Origin: Bacillota bacterium
Lineage (GTDB): Bacteria > Bacillota > Clostridia > Lachnospirales > Lachnospiraceae
Length of the DNA: 64,000 bases
Assembly (NCBI GenBank): GCA_023416695.1
Contig: JAEZGY010000094.1
Location: forward strand, 1 to 64,000
Reading direction: 5' to 3'
The notes under the pieces were generated by a model that searched no databases, was not told the origin of the DNA, and saw nothing but the letters and a program-made list of their open reading frames with translations. Below are positions 51,903 to 60,108 of this stretch, piece after piece. Each line of letters starts with the position of its first letter. The first letter of the stretch is position 1. The position numbers were made by a program, and so were the translations under genes.

Positions 51903-52622
51903 TTATTGCTTCTTTTTCATTTCTTCAATGATTTGATTCAACTGCTCAATAGCCATTTTAGGGTCATCTTCTACTGATCGCTTTATCTTTTCAATTCGTT
52001 CTAACTGACTTAAAGTAGTGTCTTTAGCAGTATTCTCTTCCATACTATCTGGTTCAAATAGCTGAATCATTTCCTGCATGCTCTTCGCTTCTTCCATATA
52101 TTGATCGATATGTTCTAGTAACTCTTGGTGCCAAAGGATCTGATCTTCTAATGTATGAATGGTCATATCAAAAGAAAGTCTTGTAAGCTTCGATGACTCT
52201 TCTCCTGCCTTAGCGTTTTTCCACACTTCCCAGTACTTCTTCTTATCCATCAGTTCACTTATATGATTATTTAATACCTGTATCAGCTCGGTCTTTTCTA
52301 GTACAGCGATCATTGGATATACAATATACTTTAAGGAACCAATCTCTAAAATAGGAGTAGCAAGTTCTGTACGCATCTCCTCTTTCAGTGCCTGTCTGCC
52401 ACTATCCGTAATCTCGTAAATCTTACGAATACGAGAGCCTGTTCGCTCTTCCCTCTGCACCCGGACATTCTTCTCTTTCTCTAACTTTGTAAGTGCATAG
52501 TAAATAGAACCAGACTGAATTTTTGCCCATTGGTCAAGACCTGAGAGCTGAATAAATCTTTGTATCTCATATCCATGAGTAGGTTTAATATTTAGATAAT
52601 ATAGAATAAGTCCACGTATCAT
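51903..52622 (-). CDS. PadR-family transcriptional repressor
   Basis: A 239-aa PadR protein of the long subclass. The winged helix spans 1-85 (LILYYLNIKPTHGYEIQRFIQLSGLDQWAKIQSGSIYYALTKLEKEKNV) and a helical dimerisation part follows, with an extra C-terminal coiled segment (about 170-239). PadR regulators repress drug exporters and are released by the drug. Its own promoter contains an inverted repeat, so autoregulation is likely, and the exporter promoter carries a matching palindrome. Confidence 0.92.
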   Translation of the reverse strand: MIRGLILYYLNIKPTHGYEIQRFIQLSGLDQWAKIQSGSIYYALTKLEKEKNVRVQREERTGSRIRKIYEITDSGRQALKEEMRTELATPILEIGSLKYIVYPMIAVLEKTELIQVLNNHISELMDKKKYWEVWKNAKAGEESSKLTRLSFDMTIHTLEDQILWHQELLEHIDQYMEEAKSMQEMIQLFEPDSMEENTAKDTTLSQLERIEKIKRSVEDDPKMAIEQLNQIIEEMKKKQ

Positions 52623-52642
52623 AGTTCCTCCTTACAAAAATA

Positions 52643-52688
52643 TATCCAACGTTGAGTTCAGTATATACTCAACGTTGGATAATGTCAA
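52643..52688 (-). promoter_or_regulatory. padR promoter with inverted-repeat operator in the spacer
   Basis: TTGACA (52683-52688), 17 bases, TATACT (52660-52665) on the minus strand. A perfect inverted repeat TATCCAACGTTGAGT (52643-52657) / ACTCAACGTTGGATA (52667-52681) with a 9-base centre spans the spacer and -10 box, so a bound dimer would block RNA polymerase. Confidence 0.82.
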
Positions 52689-53053
52689 TTTATATTTTCC
52701 ATTATTTCCGTCTGTTTCTTTTTACTAAAGCCACTAAGGACTAAATCATAGGATTTATCCAACAAGTCTTTTAGTAAATCATCTGGGACCTCTCCATCTG
52801 CTTTCACTGAATTCCAGTGAATCTTATTCATGTAATAGCCAGGAATGATATCCTCATACTGTGTTCTTAAGAATTCGCCCTCAACAGGCTCTAATTTTAG
52901 TGTAATGTAATAGGGTTCGTTGTTATCGCCTAAGCAAACTGCAGCAAACATCTTTCCACCGATTTGGTAACGAATCCAGTTCCAGTCTTTTTGAAGATCC
53001 TTCGTCACTGCTTTTTTACTGAGTAAAAACTCATCTATCCATTGATATCTCAT
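52685..53053 (-). CDS. MmcQ/YjbR family protein
   Basis: A 122-aa protein with the YjbR/CyaY-like fold: WNWIRYQIGGKMFAAVCLGDNNEPYYITLKLEP and PGYYMNKIHWNSVKADGEVPDDLLKDLLDKSYDLVL are characteristic. Family members may bind DNA; no function is agreed. The stop codon lies beside the padR promoter. Confidence 0.88.
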   Translation of the reverse strand: MRYQWIDEFLLSKKAVTKDLQKDWNWIRYQIGGKMFAAVCLGDNNEPYYITLKLEPVEGEFLRTQYEDIIPGYYMNKIHWNSVKADGEVPDDLLKDLLDKSYDLVLSGFSKKKQTEIMENIN

Positions 53054-53127
53054 AACTCCTTCTCCCTTCGTTATGCTAATAAGGTAATTTTCTTGGCTTC
53101 TTCCTATAATCTCCTTATGATAAAATT

Positions 53128-53511
53128 CTACTCACATAGCTCTATTTGATTTCCCTCAATTCCAATGATACAGCTTTCATAATAACCATCCCCTGTGGTT
53201 CTAGGCCCACTAATTACCGTATAACCATCCGCCTTCAGTATTTGTGTAAGTTTATCAACGGCTTCCTTACTACCCAGACTAAATGCAATATGAATATACC
53301 CTATTTGTGTAAGCTGTCTTTCTTCCTCTACCATGTCAGGTTTGTTCATAATTTCTAATCTTGCTCCATTATCGAAGGTCAGGAAATAAGAGCGAAAACC
53401 GGTTGTCTTATTATGGTAGCCATCGTTACTTGTGGCATTAAAATATTTAATGAAGAAATCTCTTGTACCTTCCAAATCTTTCACATACATAGCAATATGT
53501 TCGATATGCAT
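53128..53511 (-). CDS. VOC/glyoxalase family protein
   Basis: A 127-aa vicinal-oxygen-chelate protein. HIEHIAMYVKDLEGTRDFFIKYF (metal His in IEHIA) and GYIHIAFSLGSKEAVDKL (second His) with ESCIIGIEGNQIELCE (metal Glu) are typical of glyoxalase I-like proteins. A small-molecule detoxification or resistance role is usual for the family. Confidence 0.88.
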   Translation of the reverse strand: MHIEHIAMYVKDLEGTRDFFIKYFNATSNDGYHNKTTGFRSYFLTFDNGARLEIMNKPDMVEEERQLTQIGYIHIAFSLGSKEAVDKLTQILKADGYTVISGPRTTGDGYYESCIIGIEGNQIELCE

Positions 53512-53600
53512 AGCAATCCTCCTAGTGAAAAAATTAAATGCTTACGGCATATTTATTATACTATGTTTGTGCCAATCTTTCATTACATTTAGTCTTTCTA

Positions 53601-54707
53601 TCACACAGATACATATGAGGCAACATCCTTTCCAGCCATGCAAAAATATGTACAGGTTTGACAGTGTATACAACGTTCTGGTTTCCATTTTGATATATTA
53701 GCTTCTTGATTCTTCTCTCGTTCAAGTACAATTTCTTTTACTGAGATTCCCACTGGACATTTTTTAGAGCATCCACCACATTTTTTACAAGGGGTTTCAT
53801 TGGATATAGTAACTTCTTTTAAGATGGCTGCAAAGTTAATCGTATTAGTAAAACATTCTTCACGCTGTATCTCCTTTGCAGACGTAATGCCCCCTCCTGC
53901 AACGAATAAACCTGACTCCTGACCAAATGCCTCTTCTAATAATCTAGTAATCTCAACTGCCTCATCTACATAAGCAACACGAGCTTCCCCTGTAGTAAGA
54001 TTAGCAAGAGTTACATAATGTCCGCCATCATAACATTCATTAAAGATACGATAGATTTGATATACTGTCTGAACATTTATCATAAGAATCCCTTTACTTG
54101 CAGGAATACAATCATTTGCTAGTTCTACACCTGTAAGCTGATGTATTAGCATATGTTCCTCTCCCATAGGATATTTTAATGGCACTTTTTTAACCTCAAC
54201 CTGATCAACATTAAGCTCCCATTCTTTTTTGCCTCTAGTTGCTAATATTATTCTATTAGGAGTTAAAACCTTGTGAAGGATTGATAATCCATCCCTTATT
54301 TCTGTAGCTTTATTCTTAAGTAACCATACGTCATGGTACAGTGCTGGCTCGCATTCCACAGCATTAACGATGATTATTTTCTCCCCTAAGATAGCTTCAG
54401 ATACAATATATGTACTAATTTTATCTGCTACTAAGAATCCATTTCCACTCATCCCTGTCAATTTAGTCTGTTTGAGCTTATCAATAAAATCTGTATGAGT
54501 TAAGCTACTACCTATGACTCTAGATTGTTTATGTTCTGTTACCTTCTTTCCTAATAACTCTTCAGAAGATAACTGAACAATCTTTCCAACATTCCTCTTA
54601 AGGACACTTGTGTTATCTAACTTTCTATCACGATTTTCCTTTCTATCAATTTTTTGATTTCTACGTAGTGATTTATTTCTCCGAACATCCTTCTTGTTTA
54701 AAATCAT
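53601..54707 (-). CDS. RnfC-like NADH-binding / 4Fe-4S protein
   Basis: A 368-aa soluble protein. After a basic N-terminal region, GMSGNGFLVADKI (residues about 90-102) and IIVNAVECEPALYHDVWLLKN are RnfC/Complex-I 51-kDa motifs for NADH and FMN. Two 4Fe-4S motifs follow: CKKCGGCSKKCP near 306 and CIHCQTCTYFC near 350. No other rnf genes are close. The unusual Lys/Arg/Asn-rich start (KKDVRRNKSLRRNQKIDRK) is unlike RnfC. It may pass electrons from NADH to the nearby NapH/FMN membrane protein. It overlaps tetR by 4 bases. Confidence 0.8.
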   Translation of the reverse strand: MILNKKDVRRNKSLRRNQKIDRKENRDRKLDNTSVLKRNVGKIVQLSSEELLGKKVTEHKQSRVIGSSLTHTDFIDKLKQTKLTGMSGNGFLVADKISTYIVSEAILGEKIIIVNAVECEPALYHDVWLLKNKATEIRDGLSILHKVLTPNRIILATRGKKEWELNVDQVEVKKVPLKYPMGEEHMLIHQLTGVELANDCIPASKGILMINVQTVYQIYRIFNECYDGGHYVTLANLTTGEARVAYVDEAVEITRLLEEAFGQESGLFVAGGGITSAKEIQREECFTNTINFAAILKEVTISNETPCKKCGGCSKKCPVGISVKEIVLEREKNQEANISKWKPERCIHCQTCTYFCMAGKDVASYVSV

Positions 54708-55306
54708 TTTCCATTCTCCTCTTCTTTAATAACATAGTTTTCAAAAAAATATTCTGCATGTGTCTTAAATAGCTCCATTAGCTTTTTTTCATCACGTTGT
54801 ACAGTATGGTACATAAAAAAAGGCGCATATAACTCCATTGCCAGTACTTCAGGATTCTTTTCTTTCATAAGCCCAAATTCCATCAAGTTCTTAAAGATCT
54901 CTACTTGTCGTCTAAGAGGAATATCCACAAAAAAATCCTTATAAATGGCTGCTATCTTAACATCTCTGAATTGCTCAATCATTAACATTCTACGAAACAT
55001 CACAATCCATTCATCACTAGTCTGATATCGAAACATACCTAGGCAAAGTTCTTTCAACTGTTCCATTCCTCTTATTTCAGCCGAGACAGCATTGGTACAC
55101 TGTCTTAAATATCTTTCCTTTGAACATTCAACAATAGCATCAAATATCGCCTGCTTACTGGCAAAGTGCTTATATAATGCACTATTTCCAATTCCAACCA
55201 TAGCTGCAATTGTTCGAATGGATACTGCCTCAAATCCATTTGTCGAAAATAACTTTAGAGACTCCATCAGTATTCGTTCTTTTGTATTTAGCTTCTTCTC
55301 ATCCAT
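54704..55306 (-). CDS. TetR/AcrR-family repressor
   Basis: A 200-aa regulator with an N-terminal helix-turn-helix (ERILMESLKLFSTNGFEAVSIRTIAAMVGIGNSALYKHFASKQAIFD) and a ligand domain of usual length. Its promoter contains two near-identical palindromes, one of them in the -35/-10 spacer, so it represses its own transcript, which also encodes the RnfC-like protein. The inducer is unknown. Confidence 0.92.
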   Translation of the reverse strand: MDEKKLNTKERILMESLKLFSTNGFEAVSIRTIAAMVGIGNSALYKHFASKQAIFDAIVECSKERYLRQCTNAVSAEIRGMEQLKELCLGMFRYQTSDEWIVMFRRMLMIEQFRDVKIAAIYKDFFVDIPLRRQVEIFKNLMEFGLMKEKNPEVLAMELYAPFFMYHTVQRDEKKLMELFKTHAEYFFENYVIKEEENGK

Positions 55307-55339
55307 AGTTTTTAGTTATCTCCTTTGACATTACATATG

Positions 55340-55392
55340 GTGAGCAATCGCTCACTTATTCTCATTATAGTGAGCATTTGCTCACTTGTCAA
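55340..55392 (-). promoter_or_regulatory. tetR promoter with two TetR operators
   Basis: TTGACA (55387-55392), 17 bases, TATAAT (55364-55369) on the minus strand. Operator 1, GTGAGCATTTGCTCAC (55370-55385), is a perfect 7-2-7 palindrome filling the spacer. Operator 2, GTGAGCAATCGCTCAC (55340-55355), lies just after the -10 box. Centres are 30 bases apart. Confidence 0.88.
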
Positions 55393-55467
55393 AGGATTTT
55401 TTTAAATAGTGTTATGTTTTACAACTCCTCACCTACGCCCTGTCACTTCAGCGACAATATTTTATAT

Positions 55468-55498
55468 ACAAAAAACAGACACTGCCCCAGTGTCTGTT
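55468..55498 (-). terminator. Terminator of the NapH/FMN-binding gene
   Basis: A perfect stem AACAGACACT / AGTGTCTGTT with a GC-rich loop and a T-run on the minus strand, 18 bases after the stop. Confidence 0.88.
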
Positions 55499-55515
55499 TA
55501 GTTTCAGTATTAGTC

Positions 55516-56766
55516 TTAGTGTCTATGTCCTTTACCATGCCCTTTATCCTGTACTGTACTAGGTGTATAAGATAATTTTAGGGCATCAGCAACAGCTTCT
55601 TTTATACCATTACTGCTATAGGTAGCACCACTTACAGCATCTACGTCAACACTTTGATTTTTCTCAATCTCCTGAATCATAATACTAGATGCACGGTCAA
55701 AAAACTCTTCATCATCCTCATAAGAATCTATTGAGATGTTTTCTATCTTGCCATCCTTCACAGTAACACTAACCTTAGTTCCCCCTCGAAATCCTGTACC
55801 TGTGCCTGTATAGACTCCATTTGCTATATTCACAGCCATTCCAGTTACAGTTGATTCCACATCAACTGGACTTGACGTTATTGCTTGATAATTCATCTGT
55901 TCACTGTATAGATTTCCTAGGTAGTACCCACTACAAAGTAATATACAGGAAACAACCCCTGTAACCCCAGCATTTAAATACTTGCCATCCACTTCTATAT
56001 GCGCATTACTTCGAGGACAGACTTTGACACACTCCATACACTGTATGCATTCACCAGTCGTTACCTCATCTATCTTATTTAATGCAATGCCCATAGAACA
56101 TTTTTTTGTACACTGGATACATCTGCCACAGTGATCTCTCTTTTTTACTACATTTACTCCACGTATTTTACTGATAAGTCCTAAGTAAGCTCCCAGCGGG
56201 CATAAATATCTACAAAAAAATCGTTCGACAAAAAAAGAGGCTATTATAATCGCTAGAAGTAAGATGGCTGCAGGGATAAATCCATTTACTAGCACACTCA
56301 CATCTGGTAAATCAAAGGATGCTAATATACCAAACAAATCCCATGGGTTCACTCCTTGTGGTATCTTAATAAGCTGTAATCCCCAAATCACAATTACGAT
56401 AAAAAGAAGCAATATGTATTTAATCCATTTAAGCTTTTTGTCAAAATTCGCGAATAGAGAGGAAGTATTCTTATTCTTTAATCGAGGAAGCCGATATAAG
56501 ACATCACCCATACTTCCAAATGCGCACATCCATCCACAAAAAAATCGTCCTGATACTGCTGTTACTAAGGTAACAACTCCAAACAACATAATAGCAGGCA
56601 TTATTGTTTGTATGATTCCTTGTCCATGTAACAAAAACATAAGTATAGCTTTAATGCTGTTAAAAATTAGTATAAACAAAGAAGGTAGCAAGAAAAAACA
56701 AATGACTTGAATTCCACGCCTAAACCAAACTATACTTTTTTGTTTCCTTTGTCTAGTGTCTGACAT
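55516..56766 (-). CDS. NapH/NosR-like membrane 4Fe-4S protein fused to an FMN-binding domain
   Basis: A 416-aa membrane protein. Five or so helices carry the polyferredoxin motifs RFFCGWMCAFGSMGD and RFFCRYLCPLGAYLG, followed by two ferredoxin-type clusters (CGRCIQCTKKC, CIQCMECVKVCP near residue 235). After a last helix an outside FMN-binding domain (about 315-400) ends with VDAVSGATYSS, the threonine-flavin attachment motif. The tail is His-rich (GHGKGHRH). It should carry electrons across the membrane to a covalently bound flavin. The ATG at 56766 follows GGAGG. Own terminator. Confidence 0.87.
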   Translation of the reverse strand: MSDTRQRKQKSIVWFRRGIQVICFFLLPSLFILIFNSIKAILMFLLHGQGIIQTIMPAIMLFGVVTLVTAVSGRFFCGWMCAFGSMGDVLYRLPRLKNKNTSSLFANFDKKLKWIKYILLLFIVIVIWGLQLIKIPQGVNPWDLFGILASFDLPDVSVLVNGFIPAAILLLAIIIASFFVERFFCRYLCPLGAYLGLISKIRGVNVVKKRDHCGRCIQCTKKCSMGIALNKIDEVTTGECIQCMECVKVCPRSNAHIEVDGKYLNAGVTGVVSCILLCSGYYLGNLYSEQMNYQAITSSPVDVESTVTGMAVNIANGVYTGTGTGFRGGTKVSVTVKDGKIENISIDSYEDDEEFFDRASSIMIQEIEKNQSVDVDAVSGATYSSNGIKEAVADALKLSYTPSTVQDKGHGKGHRH

Positions 56767-56900
56767 ATTTACCTCCAAATGCTTAGCGGCATCTTTATTT
56801 TACTATATAATGGTAAATATTAACACCAATGTATGGACTAGGCTTGAACTTTTTATGATTTTTGTGTGAAATAATAGATGACAGGTTAGTCTCTACGCCA

Positions 56901-58097
56901 CTACTTAATCTTCCTATCCTCTTCTTTATCCAATAACTTTTTATAAGTTGCATCCACAAGAAAAGCTCCTAAAGGTGCCGTAATCAGAATTGCAAGTACA
57001 GCTACTGTTAACACGATGTTGCCACAAGAAAGTCCCATGGCAAGGGGCAGACCTCCGATTGCAGCTTGCACAGTCGCTTTTGGCATATATGAAAAAGCGA
57101 CGAAAATACGCTCTTTATTAGCCAGCCTTGTCTTTATAAGACAAGCAAATACTCCCACCATCCGGAATAGTAATACACATAAAATGAGTATAATTGCCAT
57201 TATTCCAGCTTTTACAGCATAGCTAATGTTTACCGTTGCTCCAACCAATACAAACAAGATAATTTCCGCACCTACCCAAAGCTTTGAATATTTATCGGAA
57301 AGTCTTTTAGATACTTCAGGCGTTCTTTGTTTAAGGGCTGCTCCCAATGCCATAACCGCTAAAAGACCTGAAAAACCAATTACTCTAGTGATACTGTGTT
57401 CAAGTGTTACTAACATAAAGGAAATAGAAATAACAATGATTACTTTACTACTATCCCGAATGTGAAGTATCTGAAATAATAGTGCTAGTATTACTCCGAT
57501 AATAGCACCACCCATAAGACCAAAGAGGATGGATGTGGGAATCGTCAAAAAACTCCTTGCTGTAAGCTCTCCCCCCTGGGCTATACCTGTAAATGCAGTA
57601 AATAATACAATGACAAAAACATCATCTACTGAAGCCCCTGCCATAACCATTTGCGGAATACTCTTTGTTGTACCATATCTGCCTTCCATAAGCTTTAACA
57701 TTCTTGGCACGATTACTGCTGGTGATACTGCTGCAATAACAGTCCCCATAATGGCAGCCTCTAAGTAAGTGATACCAAGAAAAACCGGCGCAAGAATTAC
57801 CATTCCTACAATTTCAAAACATGCAGGCAAAAAGCACATGAGAATCGCTGGACGACCAACTCTTTTTAAATCGTCAATATCAAGATTTAATCCTGCTCGA
57901 GTCAATATAATGATAAGGGCGATTTGCCGTAAGTCAGTTGAAAAATTAAGGACACTAGAATCTAACAAATCCAATTCATAAGGTCCAAGTAATATTCCTG
58001 TGATAAGCATTCCAAGTAAACTAGGTAACTTAAGCTTATCAAATATGGAACCAAGTAGCATCCCACAAAGGAATACCAGTGCAAGTGATAATAACAT
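56901..58097 (-). CDS. Cation/proton antiporter (CPA2-type), fluoride-riboswitch controlled
   Basis: A 398-aa membrane protein with about 12 helices. LLGMLITGILLGPYELDLL, LTRAGLNLDIDDLKRVG and VIAAVSPAVIVPRMLKLMEGRYG are typical of KefB/NhaA-like Na(+)/H(+) antiporters, and MAGASVDDVFVIVLF contains the ion-binding Asp pair. A crcB-motif fluoride riboswitch with terminator precedes it. The sequence of the protein is that of cation antiporters; its control by fluoride suggests it exports fluoride or restores ion balance during fluoride stress. Confidence 0.88.
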   Translation of the reverse strand: MLLSLALVFLCGMLLGSIFDKLKLPSLLGMLITGILLGPYELDLLDSSVLNFSTDLRQIALIIILTRAGLNLDIDDLKRVGRPAILMCFLPACFEIVGMVILAPVFLGITYLEAAIMGTVIAAVSPAVIVPRMLKLMEGRYGTTKSIPQMVMAGASVDDVFVIVLFTAFTGIAQGGELTARSFLTIPTSILFGLMGGAIIGVILALLFQILHIRDSSKVIIVISISFMLVTLEHSITRVIGFSGLLAVMALGAALKQRTPEVSKRLSDKYSKLWVGAEIILFVLVGATVNISYAVKAGIMAIILILCVLLFRMVGVFACLIKTRLANKERIFVAFSYMPKATVQAAIGGLPLAMGLSCGNIVLTVAVLAILITAPLGAFLVDATYKKLLDKEEDRKIK

Positions 58098-58121
58098 ATT
58101 TTCTTTCCCCTTTCGATTCGC

Positions 58122-58218
58122 AAAAAGAAAAAGCCGACACCTTCTGCGTTATTATTCGCAGAAGTCATCAGCTTTATCAGCGGTTTAGGATGTTATCCTA
58201 GGGAGAACCTCATTCCCT
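58122..58218 (-). promoter_or_regulatory. Fluoride (crcB) riboswitch with overlapping terminator
   Basis: Minus strand: GGGAATGAGGTTCTCCC (58201-58217) opens with the crcB-motif stem and AUGAGG core; an optional hairpin TAGGATAACATCCTA follows; then AACCGC and GCTGATGACTTCT, matching the conserved 3' part GCUGAUGNCNNCU. Part of that 3' strand pairs with CGCAGAAGGTGTCGGCT into a long terminator stem before TTTTTCTTTTT (58122-58132). Fluoride binding would stop terminator formation and turn the gene on. Confidence 0.88.
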
Positions 58219-58245
58219 TATGTTAAGAATACTATACTAATCCAA

Positions 58246-58758
58246 TTATAAAACTAAAGATGGAGCAGTATATACTCTTGCCTTCATTTCATTATCTAAC
58301 ATGTATAGACCTTTTGGATCACTTGCAAACAAATCATATTTTTTGATATTATCGTCTGCATTCTTCTCTTCTTCACCCTGTTCCTTGATAAACCAGTCTA
58401 AAAATTGCATCGTACGAAAATCATTAATCTTGTAAGCAGCTGCATAGATCTCATTGATGGATGCAGTAACATATTGCTCATGCTCCAAAGATTCTACCAA
58501 TGGTTCTCTAAAACTACTGTAGTTTTTATCTGGAGCATCAATCGCTGAAAAAACAACGGATTCACCATTATTTAGAAGATACTGACGGAACAATAATGCA
58601 TGATCCCTTTCCTCCTGCGTTTGAACGAAAAACCAATTCTCAAATCCATTTAAACTTTGGTCTGCGTAATAATTAGCCATATTCAAGTATAAATAGGCTG
58701 AATATAATTCTTTATTAATCTGTTCGTTAATTAACTTAGTAATCTCTTTATTTAGCAT
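58246..58758 (-). CDS. Ferritin
   Basis: A 170-aa four-helix ferritin without heme motif. INEQINKELYSAYLYLNMANYYADQ (ferroxidase Glu17) and QTQEERDHALLFRQYL (Glu50, His53) form the di-iron site, and EQYVTASINEIYAAAYKINDFRT and WFIKEQGEEEKNADD fill the rest. It stores iron as a 24-mer in the cytoplasm. The C-terminal tail (KARVYTAPSLVL) differs from bacterial FtnA. Single gene. Confidence 0.93.
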   Translation of the reverse strand: MLNKEITKLINEQINKELYSAYLYLNMANYYADQSLNGFENWFFVQTQEERDHALLFRQYLLNNGESVVFSAIDAPDKNYSSFREPLVESLEHEQYVTASINEIYAAAYKINDFRTMQFLDWFIKEQGEEEKNADDNIKKYDLFASDPKGLYMLDNEMKARVYTAPSLVL

Positions 58759-58869
58759 TCTTATCCTATCCTTTCTCGATTTAATTGAGTTGACTTGTTC
58801 CCTGGCATTTTATCAACTAGTATATATATATTACCATAGGTTCCCTAGTTCTTACAACTTGCCTCTGTA

Positions 58870-59205
58870 TTATTTTTGATTTTTTTCATATTCCATTGCC
58901 CATTCTTCAATGGCATCAATTACAGGTAAAAATTTTACCCCTAACTCGGTTAAAGAATATTCCACTTTTGGTGGTACCTCTTTATAAACCTCTCTATGAA
59001 TAAGACCGTACTCTTCTAATTTTCGTAATTCTTTTGTTAAATTTGCCTGAGTAACTTGAGGTATTTTCCTACTAAGCTCTCCAAATCTCAAAGTTTCTAA
59101 ACTTAAAAAATAGACAATTACCATAGTCCACTTTCCATGTAAAACTTTCTGTACCTTTGAAATCGGGCAATTCTCAATGTTATCACAACACTCTTTACTC
59201 CGCAT
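58870..59205 (-). CDS. HxlR-family transcriptional regulator (second pair)
   Basis: A winged-helix protein of about 111 aa with CCDNIENCPISKVQKVLHGKWTMVIVYFL (family Cys and GKW) and LRFGELSRKIPQVTQANLTKELRKLEEYGLIHREVYKEVPPKVEYSLTELG. Three Cys near the start could react with electrophiles or disulfides. The ATG at 59205 has GAGG upstream. Divergent from a second nitroreductase; the palindrome at 59225-59244 is the candidate operator. Confidence 0.92.
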   Translation of the reverse strand: MRSKECCDNIENCPISKVQKVLHGKWTMVIVYFLSLETLRFGELSRKIPQVTQANLTKELRKLEEYGLIHREVYKEVPPKVEYSLTELGVKFLPVIDAIEEWAMEYEKNQK

Positions 59206-59224
59206 AAGCCACCTCACTCATTAA

Positions 59225-59244
59225 TACTATTAAATTAAATAGTA
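59225..59244. promoter_or_regulatory. Candidate HxlR operator
   Basis: TACTATT-AAATTA-AATAGTA, a perfect inverted repeat, lies 20 bases upstream of the HxlR start. A related half site ATATAGTACTT follows at about 59257. The intergenic region is very AT-rich, so chance repeats are possible. Confidence 0.45.
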
Positions 59245-59422
59245 CATATCAAATAATATAGTACTTGTATATTTTAATTATACATTATATATTAGAATTG
59301 TAAAGACTAAAGTGTATTAAAAATAGTTCTTATACATAAGTATTACTTCTTTCTATTTCACGCAAAATAGAAACAACTTCAATGAACATAAAAATATATA
59401 ATTTAAACAGGAGGGCATTCAT

Positions 59423-60022
59423 ATGTCAAAAGATTTTTTAACATCCGTTTCAGAGAGACGAAGCTATTATGGGATAAGTAAAGAAAGCCCAATATCAGAT
59501 AACAGAATTCAAGAACTTATTGAACATGCTGTTAAACACACTCCTTCATCAATGAATTCACAGAGTGCAAGAATTGTACTTCTTTTAGGATCTCACCATG
59601 ATCGTTTATGGGATATAACCAAAGAAGCACTTAGAAAAATAGTACCTGCTGATCAGTTTGCAAGTACAAATGACAAAATTAATGGTTTTGCTAGTGGGTA
59701 TGGTACAGTGTTGTATTTTGAAGATCAGACTGTAATTGAAGCATTACAAGAGGAGTATGCTCTTTATAAAGACAACTTCCCAATCTGGTCTCTACAATCC
59801 AATGGAATGCATCAGTTTGTTATTTGGAACGCCTTAGAAAATGAAGGTTTAGGAGCTTCCTTACAACATTACAATGAATTAATTGAGGACGATATCAAAA
59901 AAGAATGGGCAATCCCACAAAAATGGAAGCTTCTTGCACAAATGCCTTTTGGTAAACCAACTGCTGCTCCTTCTGAGAAAGAATTTAATCCTTTAGAAGA
60001 TAGAGTAAAAGTATATAAATAA
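59423..60022 (+). CDS. Nitroreductase family protein (second, Frm2/YdgI-like)
   Basis: A 199-aa FMN-dependent protein. VSERRSYYGISKESPISDNRIQELIEHAVKHTPSSMNSQSARIVLL is the start typical of the Frm2/HBN1-like subgroup; NALENEGLGASLQHYN and the C-terminal QMPFGKPTAAPSEKEF support it. It is a different subfamily from the nitroreductase at 48566. Behind AGGAGG. Its role is probably detoxification of electrophiles or redox signalling. Confidence 0.9.
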   Translation: MSKDFLTSVSERRSYYGISKESPISDNRIQELIEHAVKHTPSSMNSQSARIVLLLGSHHDRLWDITKEALRKIVPADQFASTNDKINGFASGYGTVLYFEDQTVIEALQEEYALYKDNFPIWSLQSNGMHQFVIWNALENEGLGASLQHYNELIEDDIKKEWAIPQKWKLLAQMPFGKPTAAPSEKEFNPLEDRVKVYK

Positions 60023-60033
60023 TTCACCCTTTT

Positions 60034-60066
60034 AAAAGGCTTTCTGTTTCCAGAAAGCCTTTTTTA
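60034..60066 (+). terminator. Terminator of the second nitroreductase gene
   Basis: Stem AAGGCTTTCTG / CAGAAAGCCTT with a 4-base loop and T-run, 14 bases after the stop. Confidence 0.92.
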
Positions 60067-60108
60067 TAATTTGTCTGATTACCGTTTTTAACCAGGTTAT
60101 GTTAAAAC

